DNA of 64,000 nucleotides from Clostridia bacterium (lineage in GTDB: Bacteria > Acidobacteriota > Terriglobia > Terriglobales > Acidobacteriaceae): contig DATMYA010000030.1 of assembly GCA_035561135.1 (NCBI GenBank), positions 1-64,000 of the forward strand, in the 5' to 3' direction. Of this stretch, positions 17,175 through 26,996 are shown in pieces. The notes beneath the pieces are model-generated. The model ran no database searches. It worked only from the letters and a program-made list of their open reading frames with translations, and was not told the origin of the DNA. Made by a program: the position numbers and the translations under genes. The first letter of the stretch is position 1; every line of letters starts with the position of its first letter.

Positions 17175-19454
17175 ATGTCGATTTCGATTCCTCGCCTGCG
17201 CACGTGGTTCGCACTGATCGCTATAGCCGTTGTGGCGGTGGTTGCGGGTTTCTATCTGTACGCCCGCATGACGGTGAGTCGCGCGATTCGCGAAGCGCCG
17301 CAGCGGCTCGGTATCGAAATACAGCAGAGCACCGAAGGCTTTTCGCTTTCGAAATCTGAGGGCGGACGTACCCTCTTCACCGTCCAGGCTTCAAAGGCCA
17401 TCCAGTACAAGCAGGGCGGACGCGCGGAACTACGCGATGTGAACATCGTCGTCTATGGCCGCAAGGCGAACCGCTTTGACCAGATTCGTGGCACAAGCTT
17501 TGAGTACGACCCGCAGACTGGTGACGTCATTGCTCGCGGCGAAGTACACATCCAGTTGGAAGGTAATGCCGAAGGTCCCGACCGTCCCGATCAGGCGCCT
17601 CCTGGCGAACTGAAGAACACGATACACCTGAAAACCAGCGGCCTCGTTTTCAATCAGAAGAGCGGCATCGCACGGACAGAAGAAGCTATCGAGTTCCGGT
17701 TCCCACAGGCGAGCGGCTCTGCCGTTGGCGCCATTTACGATGCCAAAGCGAACCAGCTTACGCTGTCATCAAAGATTCATATCGTCACTACCGGCGGCAA
17801 ACCGACGAGTGTAGATTCCGGGCATGGTGTCATCACCAAGGAACCGCGACAGGTCGTGCTCGAAGCGGTTAAAGTGACGCAGACTGACCGCGATCTTGAA
17901 GCGAACCGCGTAGTCGTCCTTCTGAATGAATCGAACGCTATCGACCACATTACGGCCACGGGAGATGTTCGCCTGTCGGGACGTGGTCGCAATGCCCTGT
18001 TGGTGCGAGCGCCACGGGCTGACATGGACTTGGGCGCAAGCAATCTGTTGACGTCCGCCAGTTTCTCCGGCGGGGTGCAGTTCCAGGGCTCGGGTGAGAA
18101 CCGTCTGGACGGGAACGCCGGCAGGGTTGCGCTCGACTTTGTCGCGCGCAACCAACTCAACCGTATCCGCGCCAGCGAAGCCGTTCGATTGCGGCAACTA
18201 CCGCAGCAGGGGTCAAAGGCGCAGGCGGTTGACATTGCCGCGGACACCTTGGTTTTCAATGTCCGCAACGGAAAACGGGTGGAAAGCGCGCAGACCGGGG
18301 GCGCGGCGCAGATCACGCTGGCACCGCAGTCGGCTACGGCTGTTGCGGGCGAGCGCACGGTCATTACGGCCGGCAGCTTCCGTGCGCTGTTCGATTCGCG
18401 CAACCGGCTCACCGTCGTACGTGGCGAGCCCAACGCGCGCATTGTCGCCATGACGCCGGGACAACCGGATAAGATCTCGACCAGCCGTACGCTGGACGTG
18501 CAGTTTGCGGCTGCGGGTGGCATCTCCAGCATCGTTCAGGAAGGAGATTTCCGCTACACGGAGCCGCAGGTTGCGAATGCGATTGCGTCCACCGGCCCAG
18601 GCGGTCGAGTCGCAACTGCGGAACGTGCGCGTTACAGCCCGACGGATGAGATGTTGACGCTTTCCGGATCGCCGCGAGTAGTGGAAGGCGGCATGACGAT
18701 CGCGGCGCAATCCATGCGATTGAACCGCCGCAGTGGTGATGCAGTAGCACAAGGCGATGTGAAGACAACTTATAGCGAACTGAAGCAGGATCCGAACGGC
18801 GCGCTGCTGGCGACATCCGACCCGGTGCACGCAACCGCCAGGACGATGACGGCGCGCAAAGCAACGGGCGTTGCGCGCTACTCCGGTGGAGCCCGCCTCT
18901 GGCAAGGCGCTAACATCGTGCAAGCGCCCGCGATTGAGTTCGACAAGACGAATAGGAGCGTCGTGGCCGAGGGCACGACGGCGCAGCCGGTCACGAGCGT
19001 TTTCGTCCAGGTAGATAAGTCGGGCAAGTCAACGCCCGTCGTAGTGACGGCAGCCAAGTTGGCCTACGTCGACACCCAGCGTCGTGCACGGTATAGCGGT
19101 GGCGTATTGGCTAAGGGCGCTGATGCGACCATCACGGCGGATCATGTAGATGTAGTGCTGCAAGCTTCAGGACAGCAGTCGGCGGCAGTCGCCGGACCGA
19201 GCCAGTTGAAGGAAATCGTCGCGGAGAAGGGTGTTGTGATCCAGCAGGCCAAGAGGCGTGCGACGGGCGATCGACTGGTCTATTCGACAACCGATGGCCG
19301 TTTCGTTTTGACCGGAGGCCCACCCGTGATTGTCGACGCCGAGCGCGGCACGGTCAGGGGCGATTCGTTGACCTTCTATAGTCGCGATGATAAAGTCGTG
19401 ATCGAAGGCAAGGACGCTTCCCGCACCGTAACTCGTACTAGAGTAAGCAGATAA
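17175..19454 (+). CDS. LptC-LptA fused LPS-transport protein
   Basis: 759 residues from ATG 17175. An N-terminal membrane anchor (about residues 11-30, [20 protein letters not shown]) is followed by an LptC-like region ([20 protein letters not shown], then [20 protein letters not shown]). Several OstA/LptA-type beta-jellyroll segments come next, for example [40 protein letters not shown] and a final [20 protein letters not shown]. LptC and LptA together make the periplasmic bridge that carries lipopolysaccharide. They are normally two proteins of about 190 residues each, so this looks like a fusion with extra modules. Its stop overlaps the lptB start by one base (TAATG), which indicates translational coupling. 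Confidence 0.8.
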   Translation: MSISIPRLRTWFALIAIAVVAVVAGFYLYARMTVSRAIREAPQRLGIEIQQSTEGFSLSKSEGGRTLFTVQASKAIQYKQGGRAELRDVNIVVYGRKANRFDQIRGTSFEYDPQTGDVIARGEVHIQLEGNAEGPDRPDQAPPGELKNTIHLKTSGLVFNQKSGIARTEEAIEFRFPQASGSAVGAIYDAKANQLTLSSKIHIVTTGGKPTSVDSGHGVITKEPRQVVLEAVKVTQTDRDLEANRVVVLLNESNAIDHITATGDVRLSGRGRNALLVRAPRADMDLGASNLLTSASFSGGVQFQGSGENRLDGNAGRVALDFVARNQLNRIRASEAVRLRQLPQQGSKAQAVDIAADTLVFNVRNGKRVESAQTGGAAQITLAPQSATAVAGERTVITAGSFRALFDSRNRLTVVRGEPNARIVAMTPGQPDKISTSRTLDVQFAAAGGISSIVQEGDFRYTEPQVANAIASTGPGGRVATAERARYSPTDEMLTLSGSPRVVEGGMTIAAQSMRLNRRSGDAVAQGDVKTTYSELKQDPNGALLATSDPVHATARTMTARKATGVARYSGGARLWQGANIVQAPAIEFDKTNRSVVAEGTTAQPVTSVFVQVDKSGKSTPVVVTAAKLAYVDTQRRARYSGGVLAKGADATITADHVDVVLQASGQQSAAVAGPSQLKEIVAEKGVVIQQAKRRATGDRLVYSTTDGRFVLTGGPPVIVDAERGTVRGDSLTFYSRDDKVVIEGKDASRTVTRTRVSR

Positions 19455-20182
19455 TGCAAACCCTGTCGACAGATGAACTGGGAAAGGCTTATAGGGGCCG
19501 CAGGGTCGTCAACGGTGTTTCTCTCCATGTGGATCGTGGCGAAGTGGTTGGATTATTGGGGCCGAACGGGGCCGGTAAGACGACCAGTTTCTACATGATT
19601 GTCGGGCTAACGCCCCCGGACACGGGTCGCGTCATGGCCGACAAGGAAGAGATTACCGACGTCCCCATGTATTTGCGGGCCCGAAACTTCGGCATCAGTT
19701 ACTTGCCGCAGGAGCCGTCCGTTTTCCGCAAGCTTACGGTGGAAGAGAACATACTGGCCGTGCTGGAAACGCAGCCTGTTTCCTGGCACGAGCGCCGCGA
19801 GCGCATGGAAACGCTGATCGATCAGCTCACGCTCGGGCACATTCGGAAGAATCGCGGATACGCGCTTTCCGGCGGCGAGCGCCGGCGAGTGGAAATCGCG
19901 CGCTGCCTCTGCATATCGCCTTCGTTCATCCTGCTTGATGAGCCTTTTGCCGGTATAGACCCCATCGCTGTCCTCGATCTTCAGAAGATCATCTTCTCGT
20001 TGAAGGCCAGCGGCATCGGCGTGTTGATTACTGACCACAATGTTCGAGAGACGCTTTCCGTCACTGACCGGGCCTACATCATTAACGAGGGCAGAATCTT
20101 CCGCGCAGGAACTCCTGAACAACTCGGCAACGACCCAGAGGTAAAGCGCGTTTATCTCGGCGAAAGTTTTTCGCTCGTATAG
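19454..20182 (+). CDS. lptB: LPS export ABC transporter ATP-binding protein LptB
   Basis: 242 residues. Walker [12 protein letters not shown] lies near residues 37-47; Q-loop region [20 protein letters not shown]; signature [15 protein letters not shown]; Walker [18 protein letters not shown]-loop [12 protein letters not shown]. LptB hydrolyses ATP with LptF/LptG (not in this window) to extract LPS from the inner membrane. ATG 19454 overlaps the previous stop, so it is coupled to lptCA. rpoN follows after 262 bp, as in proteobacteria. Confidence 0.96.
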   Translation: MQTLSTDELGKAYRGRRVVNGVSLHVDRGEVVGLLGPNGAGKTTSFYMIVGLTPPDTGRVMADKEEITDVPMYLRARNFGISYLPQEPSVFRKLTVEENILAVLETQPVSWHERRERMETLIDQLTLGHIRKNRGYALSGGERRRVEIARCLCISPSFILLDEPFAGIDPIAVLDLQKIIFSLKASGIGVLITDHNVRETLSVTDRAYIINEGRIFRAGTPEQLGNDPEVKRVYLGESFSLV

Positions 20183-20350
20183 TTTTCGGCGGATGCGAGC
20201 CGCCAGCCGTGCGTCATGTGGGGCGAATCCCCGCAGCTATCGAGCACTTCGGAAGCACAGCAGGCTTGCGTAGGCAATAGGGAAAATCACTAATATTTTG
20301 CTTGATTTTTGGCTGATATTCTCCCCAAAGGCTGAAGGTGAAAGTATGTG

Positions 20351-20396
20351 CAGAAGCAAAAAACATCGGTGCCTCGTCACCTCCGGTGTGCTTCTG
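20351..20396 (+). other. Hairpin in the rpoN leader
   Basis: CAGAAGCA (20351-20358) pairs exactly with TGCTTCTG (20389-20396). Inside, CACC (20378-20381) can pair with GGTG on either side (20368-20371 or 20385-20388). It lies 48 bp upstream of rpoN in an AT-richer part of the 262-bp spacer. A -10-like TAGAAT follows at 20400-20405. Its function is unknown. Confidence 0.4.
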
Positions 20397-20444
20397 GTTT
20401 AGAATCGTAGTGGGATATTTCCCTCGTAACCTCTGGCCTTTCAA

Positions 20445-22142
20445 ATGGTGTTGCTGCAGCCGAAACTGAATCTCAGAGTCTCCCAGAAGCAGATATTGAC
20501 CCCTGGGCTCGTCCAGATGGTCAGCGTCCTTGCTCTCAACAAGCTTGAACTCAAGGACATGATTAACGAGGAGATGGTTGAGAACCCCGTTCTCGATGAG
20601 TACCTGGAATCGGTACCGACGCTGGACGAGGTTGCCGCGCGCGAGGAACAGCGCGAGCGCGACAGCAGTGTGACCGAAGAAGCGCCTCCGGCGGATGCCA
20701 AAGAGAAGGATCCCTTTGAGGAGATCGACTTCGGGTCGTTCTTCCAGGAGTACCTCGACCCCGGTTATCGCAGCAATACGGAACTTGAGTCGATCGATAA
20801 GCCTTCGTTCGAAAACTTCCTCTCCAAGCCGACCTCTCTGACCGACCACCTCATGTGGCAACTGGGCGCCATGCATCTGAAGGACGACGTGCGCGCGGCG
20901 GCCGAACTGGTTATCGGCAACCTGAATGAGGACGGATACCTGCTCGCAAGCGATGACGAACTGATCTCGATGGCGTCGTACGACGGCAAGACGCGAGTTG
21001 GAGGCTTTGAGCAAGCGGAAGCAGAATTGGAGCAGGACGAACTGCTCGCAATTGACGATCCGGAAGAGGCTTTCGCCGAGGCATCCGAACTATCGGAACT
21101 TGCCGCCGATTGCGAGGAAAACAACAACGGCGGTCCAATGCTTCTGCGCAAACCGGACCAGCCCTGTCGCGCCGCTTTCTGCCGCGAAGCCTTGCGCGAA
21201 GCGATTGACCTCGTTCGACAGATGGACCCGGTCGGCGTCGCCTCACGCGACTTGCGCGAATGCCTGCTCGCGCAGTTGCAGGATCTGAAGCTGCATCACC
21301 ACGAACGCAAAAACGGCAGCGATCCGGCAATGGCCGAACAGCTTGACGAAGCGATCGTCGTCATACGCGATCACATCCGTCTGCTGCAGAATAAGCAGCA
21401 CAAGGAAATTGCCAAGGCCATGGGCAAGTCTATTGAGCGCGTGATGCATGCGGTGGAGTTGATCCGAACCCTCGATCCCAAGCCCGGCCTGCGCTACAAC
21501 AAGGTTGAACCAAGGCTTATCGAGCCTGACGTGGCTTTTGTGAAGCAGGGCGACGAGTACATGGTCGTGATGAACGACGATGACATGCCGCAGCTTCGCC
21601 TGAACCCGACGTATAAGAAACTGCTCAGCCGCGAGGCCGCGGAAAAGGACGTTCGCAATTACGTAAAAGAGCGTTACAAGTCCGCTATCCAGCTCATCAA
21701 GAACATCGAGCAGCGGAAGCAGACGATCCTGAAGACTTGCTACGCCATTATCGGGCGGCAAAACGAATTCCTCGCTCTCGGCATCGACTATCTCAAGCCG
21801 ATGATGATTAAGGAAGTCGCGGAAGAAATCGGGGTTCATCCCTCGACCGTCAGCCGTGCGGTGGCCAACAAGTACGCGCACACGCCGCAAGGCGTGTTCG
21901 AACTCAGGTACTTTTTCAGCGAGAGCGTCAACGGACCTGAAGGCGGCGGCACGTCGCTGCTGATCCTGAAACGTCGCGTTAAGAAGCTCATCGAAGAGGA
22001 AGACCCAGCCAGGCCGTTGACGGACGAGCAGATCACCCGCATCCTCCAGTCGCAGGGCATCCAGGTCACTCGCCGGACGGTCGCGAAGTACCGGGAAGAT
22101 ATGAAGATTCCGAGCACGCATCAGCGTAGAGTCAAGAGCTAG
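20445..22142 (+). CDS. rpoN: RNA polymerase sigma-54 factor
   Basis: 565 residues from ATG 20445. Region I is LQPKLNLRVSQKQILTPGLV with the usual Gln/Leu pattern, for activator contact. An acidic region II is longer than in E. coli (about residues 60-230, including an E/A-rich stretch). Next come the core-binding domain (REAIDLVRQMDPVGVASRDL), the HTH (EVAEEIGVHPSTVSRAVANK) and the C-terminal RpoN box RRTVAKYREDM. It directs transcription from -24/-12 promoters with enhancer-binding ATPases. No such activator and no clear -24/-12 promoter was seen in the window. Confidence 0.96.
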   Translation: MVLLQPKLNLRVSQKQILTPGLVQMVSVLALNKLELKDMINEEMVENPVLDEYLESVPTLDEVAAREEQRERDSSVTEEAPPADAKEKDPFEEIDFGSFFQEYLDPGYRSNTELESIDKPSFENFLSKPTSLTDHLMWQLGAMHLKDDVRAAAELVIGNLNEDGYLLASDDELISMASYDGKTRVGGFEQAEAELEQDELLAIDDPEEAFAEASELSELAADCEENNNGGPMLLRKPDQPCRAAFCREALREAIDLVRQMDPVGVASRDLRECLLAQLQDLKLHHHERKNGSDPAMAEQLDEAIVVIRDHIRLLQNKQHKEIAKAMGKSIERVMHAVELIRTLDPKPGLRYNKVEPRLIEPDVAFVKQGDEYMVVMNDDDMPQLRLNPTYKKLLSREAAEKDVRNYVKERYKSAIQLIKNIEQRKQTILKTCYAIIGRQNEFLALGIDYLKPMMIKEVAEEIGVHPSTVSRAVANKYAHTPQGVFELRYFFSESVNGPEGGGTSLLILKRRVKKLIEEEDPARPLTDEQITRILQSQGIQVTRRTVAKYREDMKIPSTHQRRVKS

Positions 22143-22366
22143 AACGCTGCCTGTGCGCCCGGACGCAAGGCCCGGCCCATCTCTCAACGTGAATAATTAG
22201 CTGCTTAGTCGGCCATCGCCGCATCTGTACCGGAACCACTTGGTTGCGGGGCGATTGCCAGCCGCCTCCGGATTAATGCTGATACCGCTGGCGACCCGTA
22301 TTGAACCTTCCCGGGATTTCTGCCAATGGCCTGGCAGAAGCTCTCGGTTTACAAGGAGGGGAGCTA

Positions 22367-22957
22367 ATGAACGTGGAATACACCGGAAGACAGTTTGAAA
22401 TCACACCTATTATCCGTGAGGAAGTTGAAGCAGGTTTGCTGAAGCTCTCGAAAATTCTGGGCGATAGCTTCAACAGCAAGATCATCCTGACCGCCGAACG
22501 ACAGCGGCGGATCGCCGAAATCACGATCACAAGGCGCAAGCAGTCCCTGGTCGGATTGGCTGAGGCGGTTGACATGAGCACCGCGATCAGCCAGGCGCTC
22601 GACCATATCGAGAAACAGGCGCTGAAACACAATGGCCGCAAGCGCGACACCAAGCGCGTGACCAAGTCGAAGTGGAAGAGAGAAGCTCCGGAGGAACCGC
22701 TTCAAATGGCGGTGGGCGCCTCGGTTGCTGCCGCTGTTCCGGTGGTCGTCCACAAGTTCCCGGCCGTACACCGCACGACGGAGGCGCACCTGGTCAACAG
22801 CGAGGACGCGGTCGCAATCCGCCCGATGACAATCGAGGAGGCGGTCAAGGAATGCGAGTTCCGCGATCGCGAGGTCTTCGTCTTTCGTGACAAAGAAGGC
22901 AACGTCAAAGTTCTGCATCGCAAGAAAGACGGCAAACTGGAACTGATCGAGGCCTGA
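22367..22957 (+). CDS. hpf: Ribosome hibernation promoting factor, long form
   Basis: 196 residues. ATG 22367 is preferred because AAGGAGGG lies 6 bases upstream and the product starts MNVEYTGRQFEITPIIREEV. The N-terminal S30AE domain (to about residue 95, ending in basic RKRDTKRVTKSKWKRE) binds the 30S decoding centre. The C-terminal domain (about 135-196, SEDAVAIRPMTIEEAVKECE then EVFVFRDKEGNVKVLHRKKD) is the dimerisation module of long HPF, which links two ribosomes into 100S particles. It lies between rpoN and rapZ, the classic position. Confidence 0.94.
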   Translation: MNVEYTGRQFEITPIIREEVEAGLLKLSKILGDSFNSKIILTAERQRRIAEITITRRKQSLVGLAEAVDMSTAISQALDHIEKQALKHNGRKRDTKRVTKSKWKREAPEEPLQMAVGASVAAAVPVVVHKFPAVHRTTEAHLVNSEDAVAIRPMTIEEAVKECEFRDREVFVFRDKEGNVKVLHRKKDGKLELIEA

Positions 22958-22984
22958 AGGTCCTCGCAGATTCAGCATACGGAA

Positions 22985-23008
22985 GGGGCACTGGCGGTGC
23001 CCCTTTTT
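22985..23008 (+). terminator. Rho-independent terminator after hpf
   Basis: GGGGCAC and GTGCCCC form a 7-bp stem with a 5-nt loop, followed directly by TTTTT. It lies 28 bases after the hpf stop and separates hpf from rapZ. Confidence 0.88.
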
Positions 23009-23042
23009 GCTGAGTTCACGGTTTGTGCCGAGCTGGAGTACG

Positions 23043-23981
23043 ATGAACGAAATGGCTGCAAATACAACCATCAAGAAGATCGATCTCAAGCGCAAACCTG
23101 TGCGCCTGCGCCGTAAGGGCAGCCGGCAGAATGAGTTGGTCATCATCACGGGCATGAGCGGTTCGGGCAAGGCTTCCGTTCTGAAAGCCTTTGAGGACCT
23201 GGGCTACTACTGCGTCGATAACCTTCCTGTCGAATTGATCCAGCGCTTCGCCGATCTTCTGAACGAATCGGCCGAGGAGCGCAAATCCGCGCTGGTGGTC
23301 GATATCCGGGAAGGGCAGCGGCTGGAGATGTTGCCGCAGATCGTCAGTGACCTGAAAAAGCAGCTCAATGCTACGGTCGTGTATCTGGAAGCAGACGACC
23401 CTATTCTGCTGCGACGCTTCAGCGAGACCCGCCGCCCGCATCCGTTGGGGACAAAGTCATCGGTGCAGTCTTCGCTGACGGATGAACGCCGCCAATTAAA
23501 GGCCATTCGCAACATGGCCGACATCGTAATCGACACGTCGAAGTTCAATGTGCACGAGCTACGCGCGCACGTCATCGAGGCGTTCCAGCATGAGGTCGCG
23601 CACCCTAAGACCATCCTCGTTTCTGTCGTAAGCTTTGGCTTTCGCAACGGGCCGCCGGAGGATGCTGACCTCGTCTTCGACGTTCGCTTCCTGCCAAACC
23701 CTCACTTCGTGCCAGCCTTGCGTCCCTACACGGGCCTGGACCCAAAGGTCGCAAAGTACATACGCTCATTCCCGCAGACGGAGGAGTTCATCACGCGCAT
23801 CTCCGACCTCCTCGTGTATCTGCTGCCGCATTACATAGAAGAGGGAAAGAGCTATTTGACGATTGCGTTTGGCTGTACGGGCGGCCAGCACCGGTCCGTG
23901 ATGATCGCCGAAGAAGTTCGTAAACGACTCGCAAAAGCGGGCTACCGGGTGAAAGGCTCACACCGCGACTGCCCGCGCTGA
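23043..23981 (+). CDS. rapZ: RapZ/YvcJ-family nucleotide-binding protein
   Basis: 312 residues from ATG 23043 (GGAG 5 bases upstream). It has a basic N-terminal tail, then P-loop GMSGSGKASVLKAFEDLGYY with the family signature CVDNLP. The C-terminal half carries SFGFRNGPPEDADLVFDVRF, RPYTGLDPKV and the end motif FGCTGGQHRSVMIAEEV. In E. coli RapZ senses glucosamine-6-phosphate and directs sRNA decay; B. subtilis YvcJ hydrolyses GTP. Oddity: the P-loop reads GKA-S rather than GK-S/T, so the Mg-coordinating hydroxyl is displaced by one residue (K43, A44, S45). ptsN, usual between hpf and rapZ in proteobacteria, is absent. Confidence 0.93.
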   Translation: MNEMAANTTIKKIDLKRKPVRLRRKGSRQNELVIITGMSGSGKASVLKAFEDLGYYCVDNLPVELIQRFADLLNESAEERKSALVVDIREGQRLEMLPQIVSDLKKQLNATVVYLEADDPILLRRFSETRRPHPLGTKSSVQSSLTDERRQLKAIRNMADIVIDTSKFNVHELRAHVIEAFQHEVAHPKTILVSVVSFGFRNGPPEDADLVFDVRFLPNPHFVPALRPYTGLDPKVAKYIRSFPQTEEFITRISDLLVYLLPHYIEEGKSYLTIAFGCTGGQHRSVMIAEEVRKRLAKAGYRVKGSHRDCPR

Positions 23982-24255
23982 GCGTTCACGGCCTCAGTTT
24001 GGCCGGACATTCAGTGCGTGGCGTTCAAGCCGGGTGGAACACCCAAAGGTTTCAGGGTGTCCACGCGCTTTATTTTTCCGCATAAATGCCCGAAATTATC
24101 CCTTGGGTCGCGAGTCTCCGCTAAAATTGAGACTTGCTCGTTCCTGCCGACAATCCGATCATCCCGCCCAGAGCCACAGGGCACATTTGTGCCGGTCAGC
24201 CTGCATCCCGGGCCATCGCGCGTAGCGGAATCGACGCTGGAGCTTGTCACCTCGT

Positions 24256-26106
24256 ATGCGGCAACTAATACGACTCCTGCGATACGTCCGGCCCTACTGG
24301 CTGCAACTCACCAGTTCCGTTGTGCTGATGGCGATGGTTGGGCTGCTGGACGCCTTCCGGGTGCTGCTCATAGGTCCCATTTTCGATCGCGTTCTGAACC
24401 CGGCATCGCAGTCGAAAGAGATCGCTCTCTTCAAGCTCCCGTACACTGAACACACCGTCTACCTGCAGCAGTTCGTGCCGCAGCACTTCCAGAACGCGTG
24501 GACGGTAGTTGCGTTTTCGCTGGTCGCGGCAACCGTGCTCAAGGGCATCTGCGATTACCTGGGCACCTACGCCGTCAACTATGCCGGCTTCGGCCTTATC
24601 ACCGACCTTCGCAACAATCTGTATAGCAGCGTGCTCCGTCGCTCCGTCTCGTTCTTTCATAAGCATCCGACGGGCACGCTCGTTTCCACCATCATCAACG
24701 ACATCGACAAGGTGCAGTTTGCGATGTCGTCAGTGCTTGCCGAGTTCCTCCAGCAATTCTTCACGCTCATCTTCACGGCTGCGATCGTTGTGTTACTGGG
24801 TGGAAAGCTCGCCTGGGTGCTAGTGATCTTTGTACCGTTTATCCTGTTCTCGGCTCGCCGCATCGGCGGGCGCGTCCGCCACACCACGCGTAAGGGACAG
24901 GACAAGCTGGCGGAGATTCAGAACATCCTGCAAGAGACCATCTCCGGCAACCGCATCGTTAAGGCGTTCGGCATGGAATTGTGGGAGATCGGACGATTCC
25001 GCAGCGCAGCGAACCGCCTGTTTAAGGCTAACCTGCGATCGGTGAGCGCCGCAGCCGTGAGTTCTCCGCTCATGGACATCTTTGGCGCCGTAGCGATAGG
25101 CCTGCTTCTGCTGCTTGGTCGAGACCAGATCAAGGCACACGTCTTCACGGCCGGAACTTTCCTTGCGTTCATCATCGCCGTGTTCAAGCTCTACGATCCC
25201 GTACGCAAGTTTGCGATGTTCAACAACAGCTTCCAGCAGGCGCTGGGTGCCTCGGGCTCGATTTTCGCGTTCATGGATGCTGAAGATACAGTGATTCAGA
25301 AGCCGGATGCGCTGGTACTGCCAGCGTTCAGCCAGAGTATCCAGTTCGATCATGTTGGCTTTGGATACGGCGAGAATGGCGAAGGCCGCGAGATTCTCCG
25401 CGACATCGATTTAAAAGTCGAAACCGGAGAAGTCCTCGCCATCGTGGGTTCCAGCGGCTCCGGCAAGACAACGATGGTGAACCTGATCCCACGGTTCTTT
25501 GATGTCACCCAGGGCCGTCTGCTGATAGATGGGCACGACGTGCGCGACCTGACGCTGGCATCCTTGCGATCGCAGATCGGCGTCGTCACACAGGAGACGA
25601 TCCTGTTCAATGACACGGTTCGCAATAACATTGCGTACGGCCAGCCAAAGGTGAAACAGGACCAGGTCGTCGCCGCCGCACAGGCCGCACTGGCGCACGA
25701 CTTCATCATGAACATGCCCGAGGGCTACGACACCGTTATCGGCGAGCGTGGCTTCCGCCTTTCGGGAGGCGAACGCCAGCGGTTGAGCATCGCCCGCGCG
25801 CTGCTGAAGAATGCGCCCATTCTCATCCTTGACGAAGCGACCTCGGCGCTGGACACGGAATCCGAGGCGCTCGTTCAGGCGGCGCTGCATAACCTGATGT
25901 CAGGACGGACGGTGTTCGTCATCGCGCACCGCTTGTCCACGGTTCGCCGCGCCGACCGCATCGTGGTCCTGGAGAACGGCGCGATAGCCGATATGGGCAG
26001 TCACGAGGACCTCATCAGCCGCCTCGGAACCTATCGACGACTATACGACCTCCAATTCGTTGACTTGGAGCCGCCCCGTCACGAGGCGGAGAAAGCTACT
26101 GACTGA
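24256..26106 (+). CDS. MsbA-like ABC exporter (membrane and ATPase fused)
   Basis: 616 residues from ATG 24256; a TTG at 24244 would add four. The N-terminal six-helix exporter domain (about residues 1-320, LRYVRPYWLQLTSSVVLMAM onward) is followed by the ATPase: Walker A GSSGSGKTTM (near 402), Q-loop IGVVTQETILFNDTVRNNIA, signature FRLSGGERQRLSIARALL, Walker B ILILDEATSALDTES and H-loop VIAHRLSTVRRADRI. It resembles MsbA, the lipid A-core flippase, and its nearness to the lpt genes is suggestive, but other lipid or drug exporters look alike. A 274-bp gap precedes it. Confidence 0.85.
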   Translation: MRQLIRLLRYVRPYWLQLTSSVVLMAMVGLLDAFRVLLIGPIFDRVLNPASQSKEIALFKLPYTEHTVYLQQFVPQHFQNAWTVVAFSLVAATVLKGICDYLGTYAVNYAGFGLITDLRNNLYSSVLRRSVSFFHKHPTGTLVSTIINDIDKVQFAMSSVLAEFLQQFFTLIFTAAIVVLLGGKLAWVLVIFVPFILFSARRIGGRVRHTTRKGQDKLAEIQNILQETISGNRIVKAFGMELWEIGRFRSAANRLFKANLRSVSAAAVSSPLMDIFGAVAIGLLLLLGRDQIKAHVFTAGTFLAFIIAVFKLYDPVRKFAMFNNSFQQALGASGSIFAFMDAEDTVIQKPDALVLPAFSQSIQFDHVGFGYGENGEGREILRDIDLKVETGEVLAIVGSSGSGKTTMVNLIPRFFDVTQGRLLIDGHDVRDLTLASLRSQIGVVTQETILFNDTVRNNIAYGQPKVKQDQVVAAAQAALAHDFIMNMPEGYDTVIGERGFRLSGGERQRLSIARALLKNAPILILDEATSALDTESEALVQAALHNLMSGRTVFVIAHRLSTVRRADRIVVLENGAIADMGSHEDLISRLGTYRRLYDLQFVDLEPPRHEAEKATD

Positions 26107-26108
26107 CG

Positions 26109-26996
26109 ATGTCGATCCGATCCATGACTGGTTTCGCCCAAGTGAAAGGGCAGCACGGCGGAATCAGTTTCACTATCACACTGAAATCGGTCAATCATCG
26201 CTTCCTTGACCTGCATCTGCGTTTGCCTTCCAATAGTGACGCTCTCGAACAGAAGATCCGTCGCGTGTTCAAGGAACATCTTCATCGCGGCCACATAGAG
26301 CTGACACTCTCGATCGAACGTACCGACACGGGCGCCGTGACCATCAATCGCGAACTAGTCTCTGGCTACATACAGGCTTACCGCAAAGCGGCCGGGGAGT
26401 TTGGCATCTCCGGAGAGCCGGACCTGAACGCCATTCTGCGACTGAACGGCGCACTGAGCAGCTCGGGTGAAGTTTCCGAAGATGAAGGGCTGCAATCCGC
26501 ACTCTTAGTTACAGTGGAAGAGGGCATCGCCAGGCTGAACGAGATGCGCACACACGAAGGCGACGGCGCGGCTCGTGAACTGCGCGAACGCATGCATCAC
26601 CTGGGGCACAGCACGGCCGAAGTAGAACAAATGCGGGGCGCAGTTTTGCGCGCCTACCTTGAGAAAGTACAATCAAGGATGCAGGAACTCCTCGGGGCCA
26701 ATGCTGACCCTGAACGCGTTCTCCAGGAAGCTGCCATGCTGGCCGAGCGCAGTGACATTCAGGAAGAAATCGTGCGCATGAAGACGCACATCCAGCACTT
26801 CCTGGGGCTGCTTGATGAAGGCGGCGAAGTCGGTAAGAAGCTCGACTTCCTCTTGCAGGAGATGAACCGCGAGGCCAACACGCTGCTGTCGAAGACATCC
26901 GGCGTGGCTGGCGAAGCGTTGCGCATTACCGAGATGGGGCTGGCCATGAAGTCCGAGATAGAAAAATCGCGCGAACAGGTGCAAAACATCGAATGA
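26109..26996 (+). CDS. yicC: YicC-family endoribonuclease
   Basis: 295 residues from ATG 26109, two bases after the previous stop. It begins SIRSMTGFAQVKGQHGGISF, then LKSVNHRFLDLHLRLP, and ends FLLQEMNREANTLLSKTSGV followed by MGLAMKSEIEKSREQVQNIE, all hallmarks of the YicC family. The E. coli member is an RNase that contributes to small-RNA (RyhB) decay. The YicC-gmk-rpoZ order seen here is widespread. Its stop overlaps the gmk start (ATGA). Confidence 0.93.
   Translation: MSIRSMTGFAQVKGQHGGISFTITLKSVNHRFLDLHLRLPSNSDALEQKIRRVFKEHLHRGHIELTLSIERTDTGAVTINRELVSGYIQAYRKAAGEFGISGEPDLNAILRLNGALSSSGEVSEDEGLQSALLVTVEEGIARLNEMRTHEGDGAARELRERMHHLGHSTAEVEQMRGAVLRAYLEKVQSRMQELLGANADPERVLQEAAMLAERSDIQEEIVRMKTHIQHFLGLLDEGGEVGKKLDFLLQEMNREANTLLSKTSGVAGEALRITEMGLAMKSEIEKSREQVQNIE

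Noticed and set aside
17490..17507. TGGCAC-N5-TTGAG, similar to a sigma-54 promoter
   Set aside because: It lies inside the lptCA coding region, lacks the GC of the -12 element and has no downstream gene that would use it.
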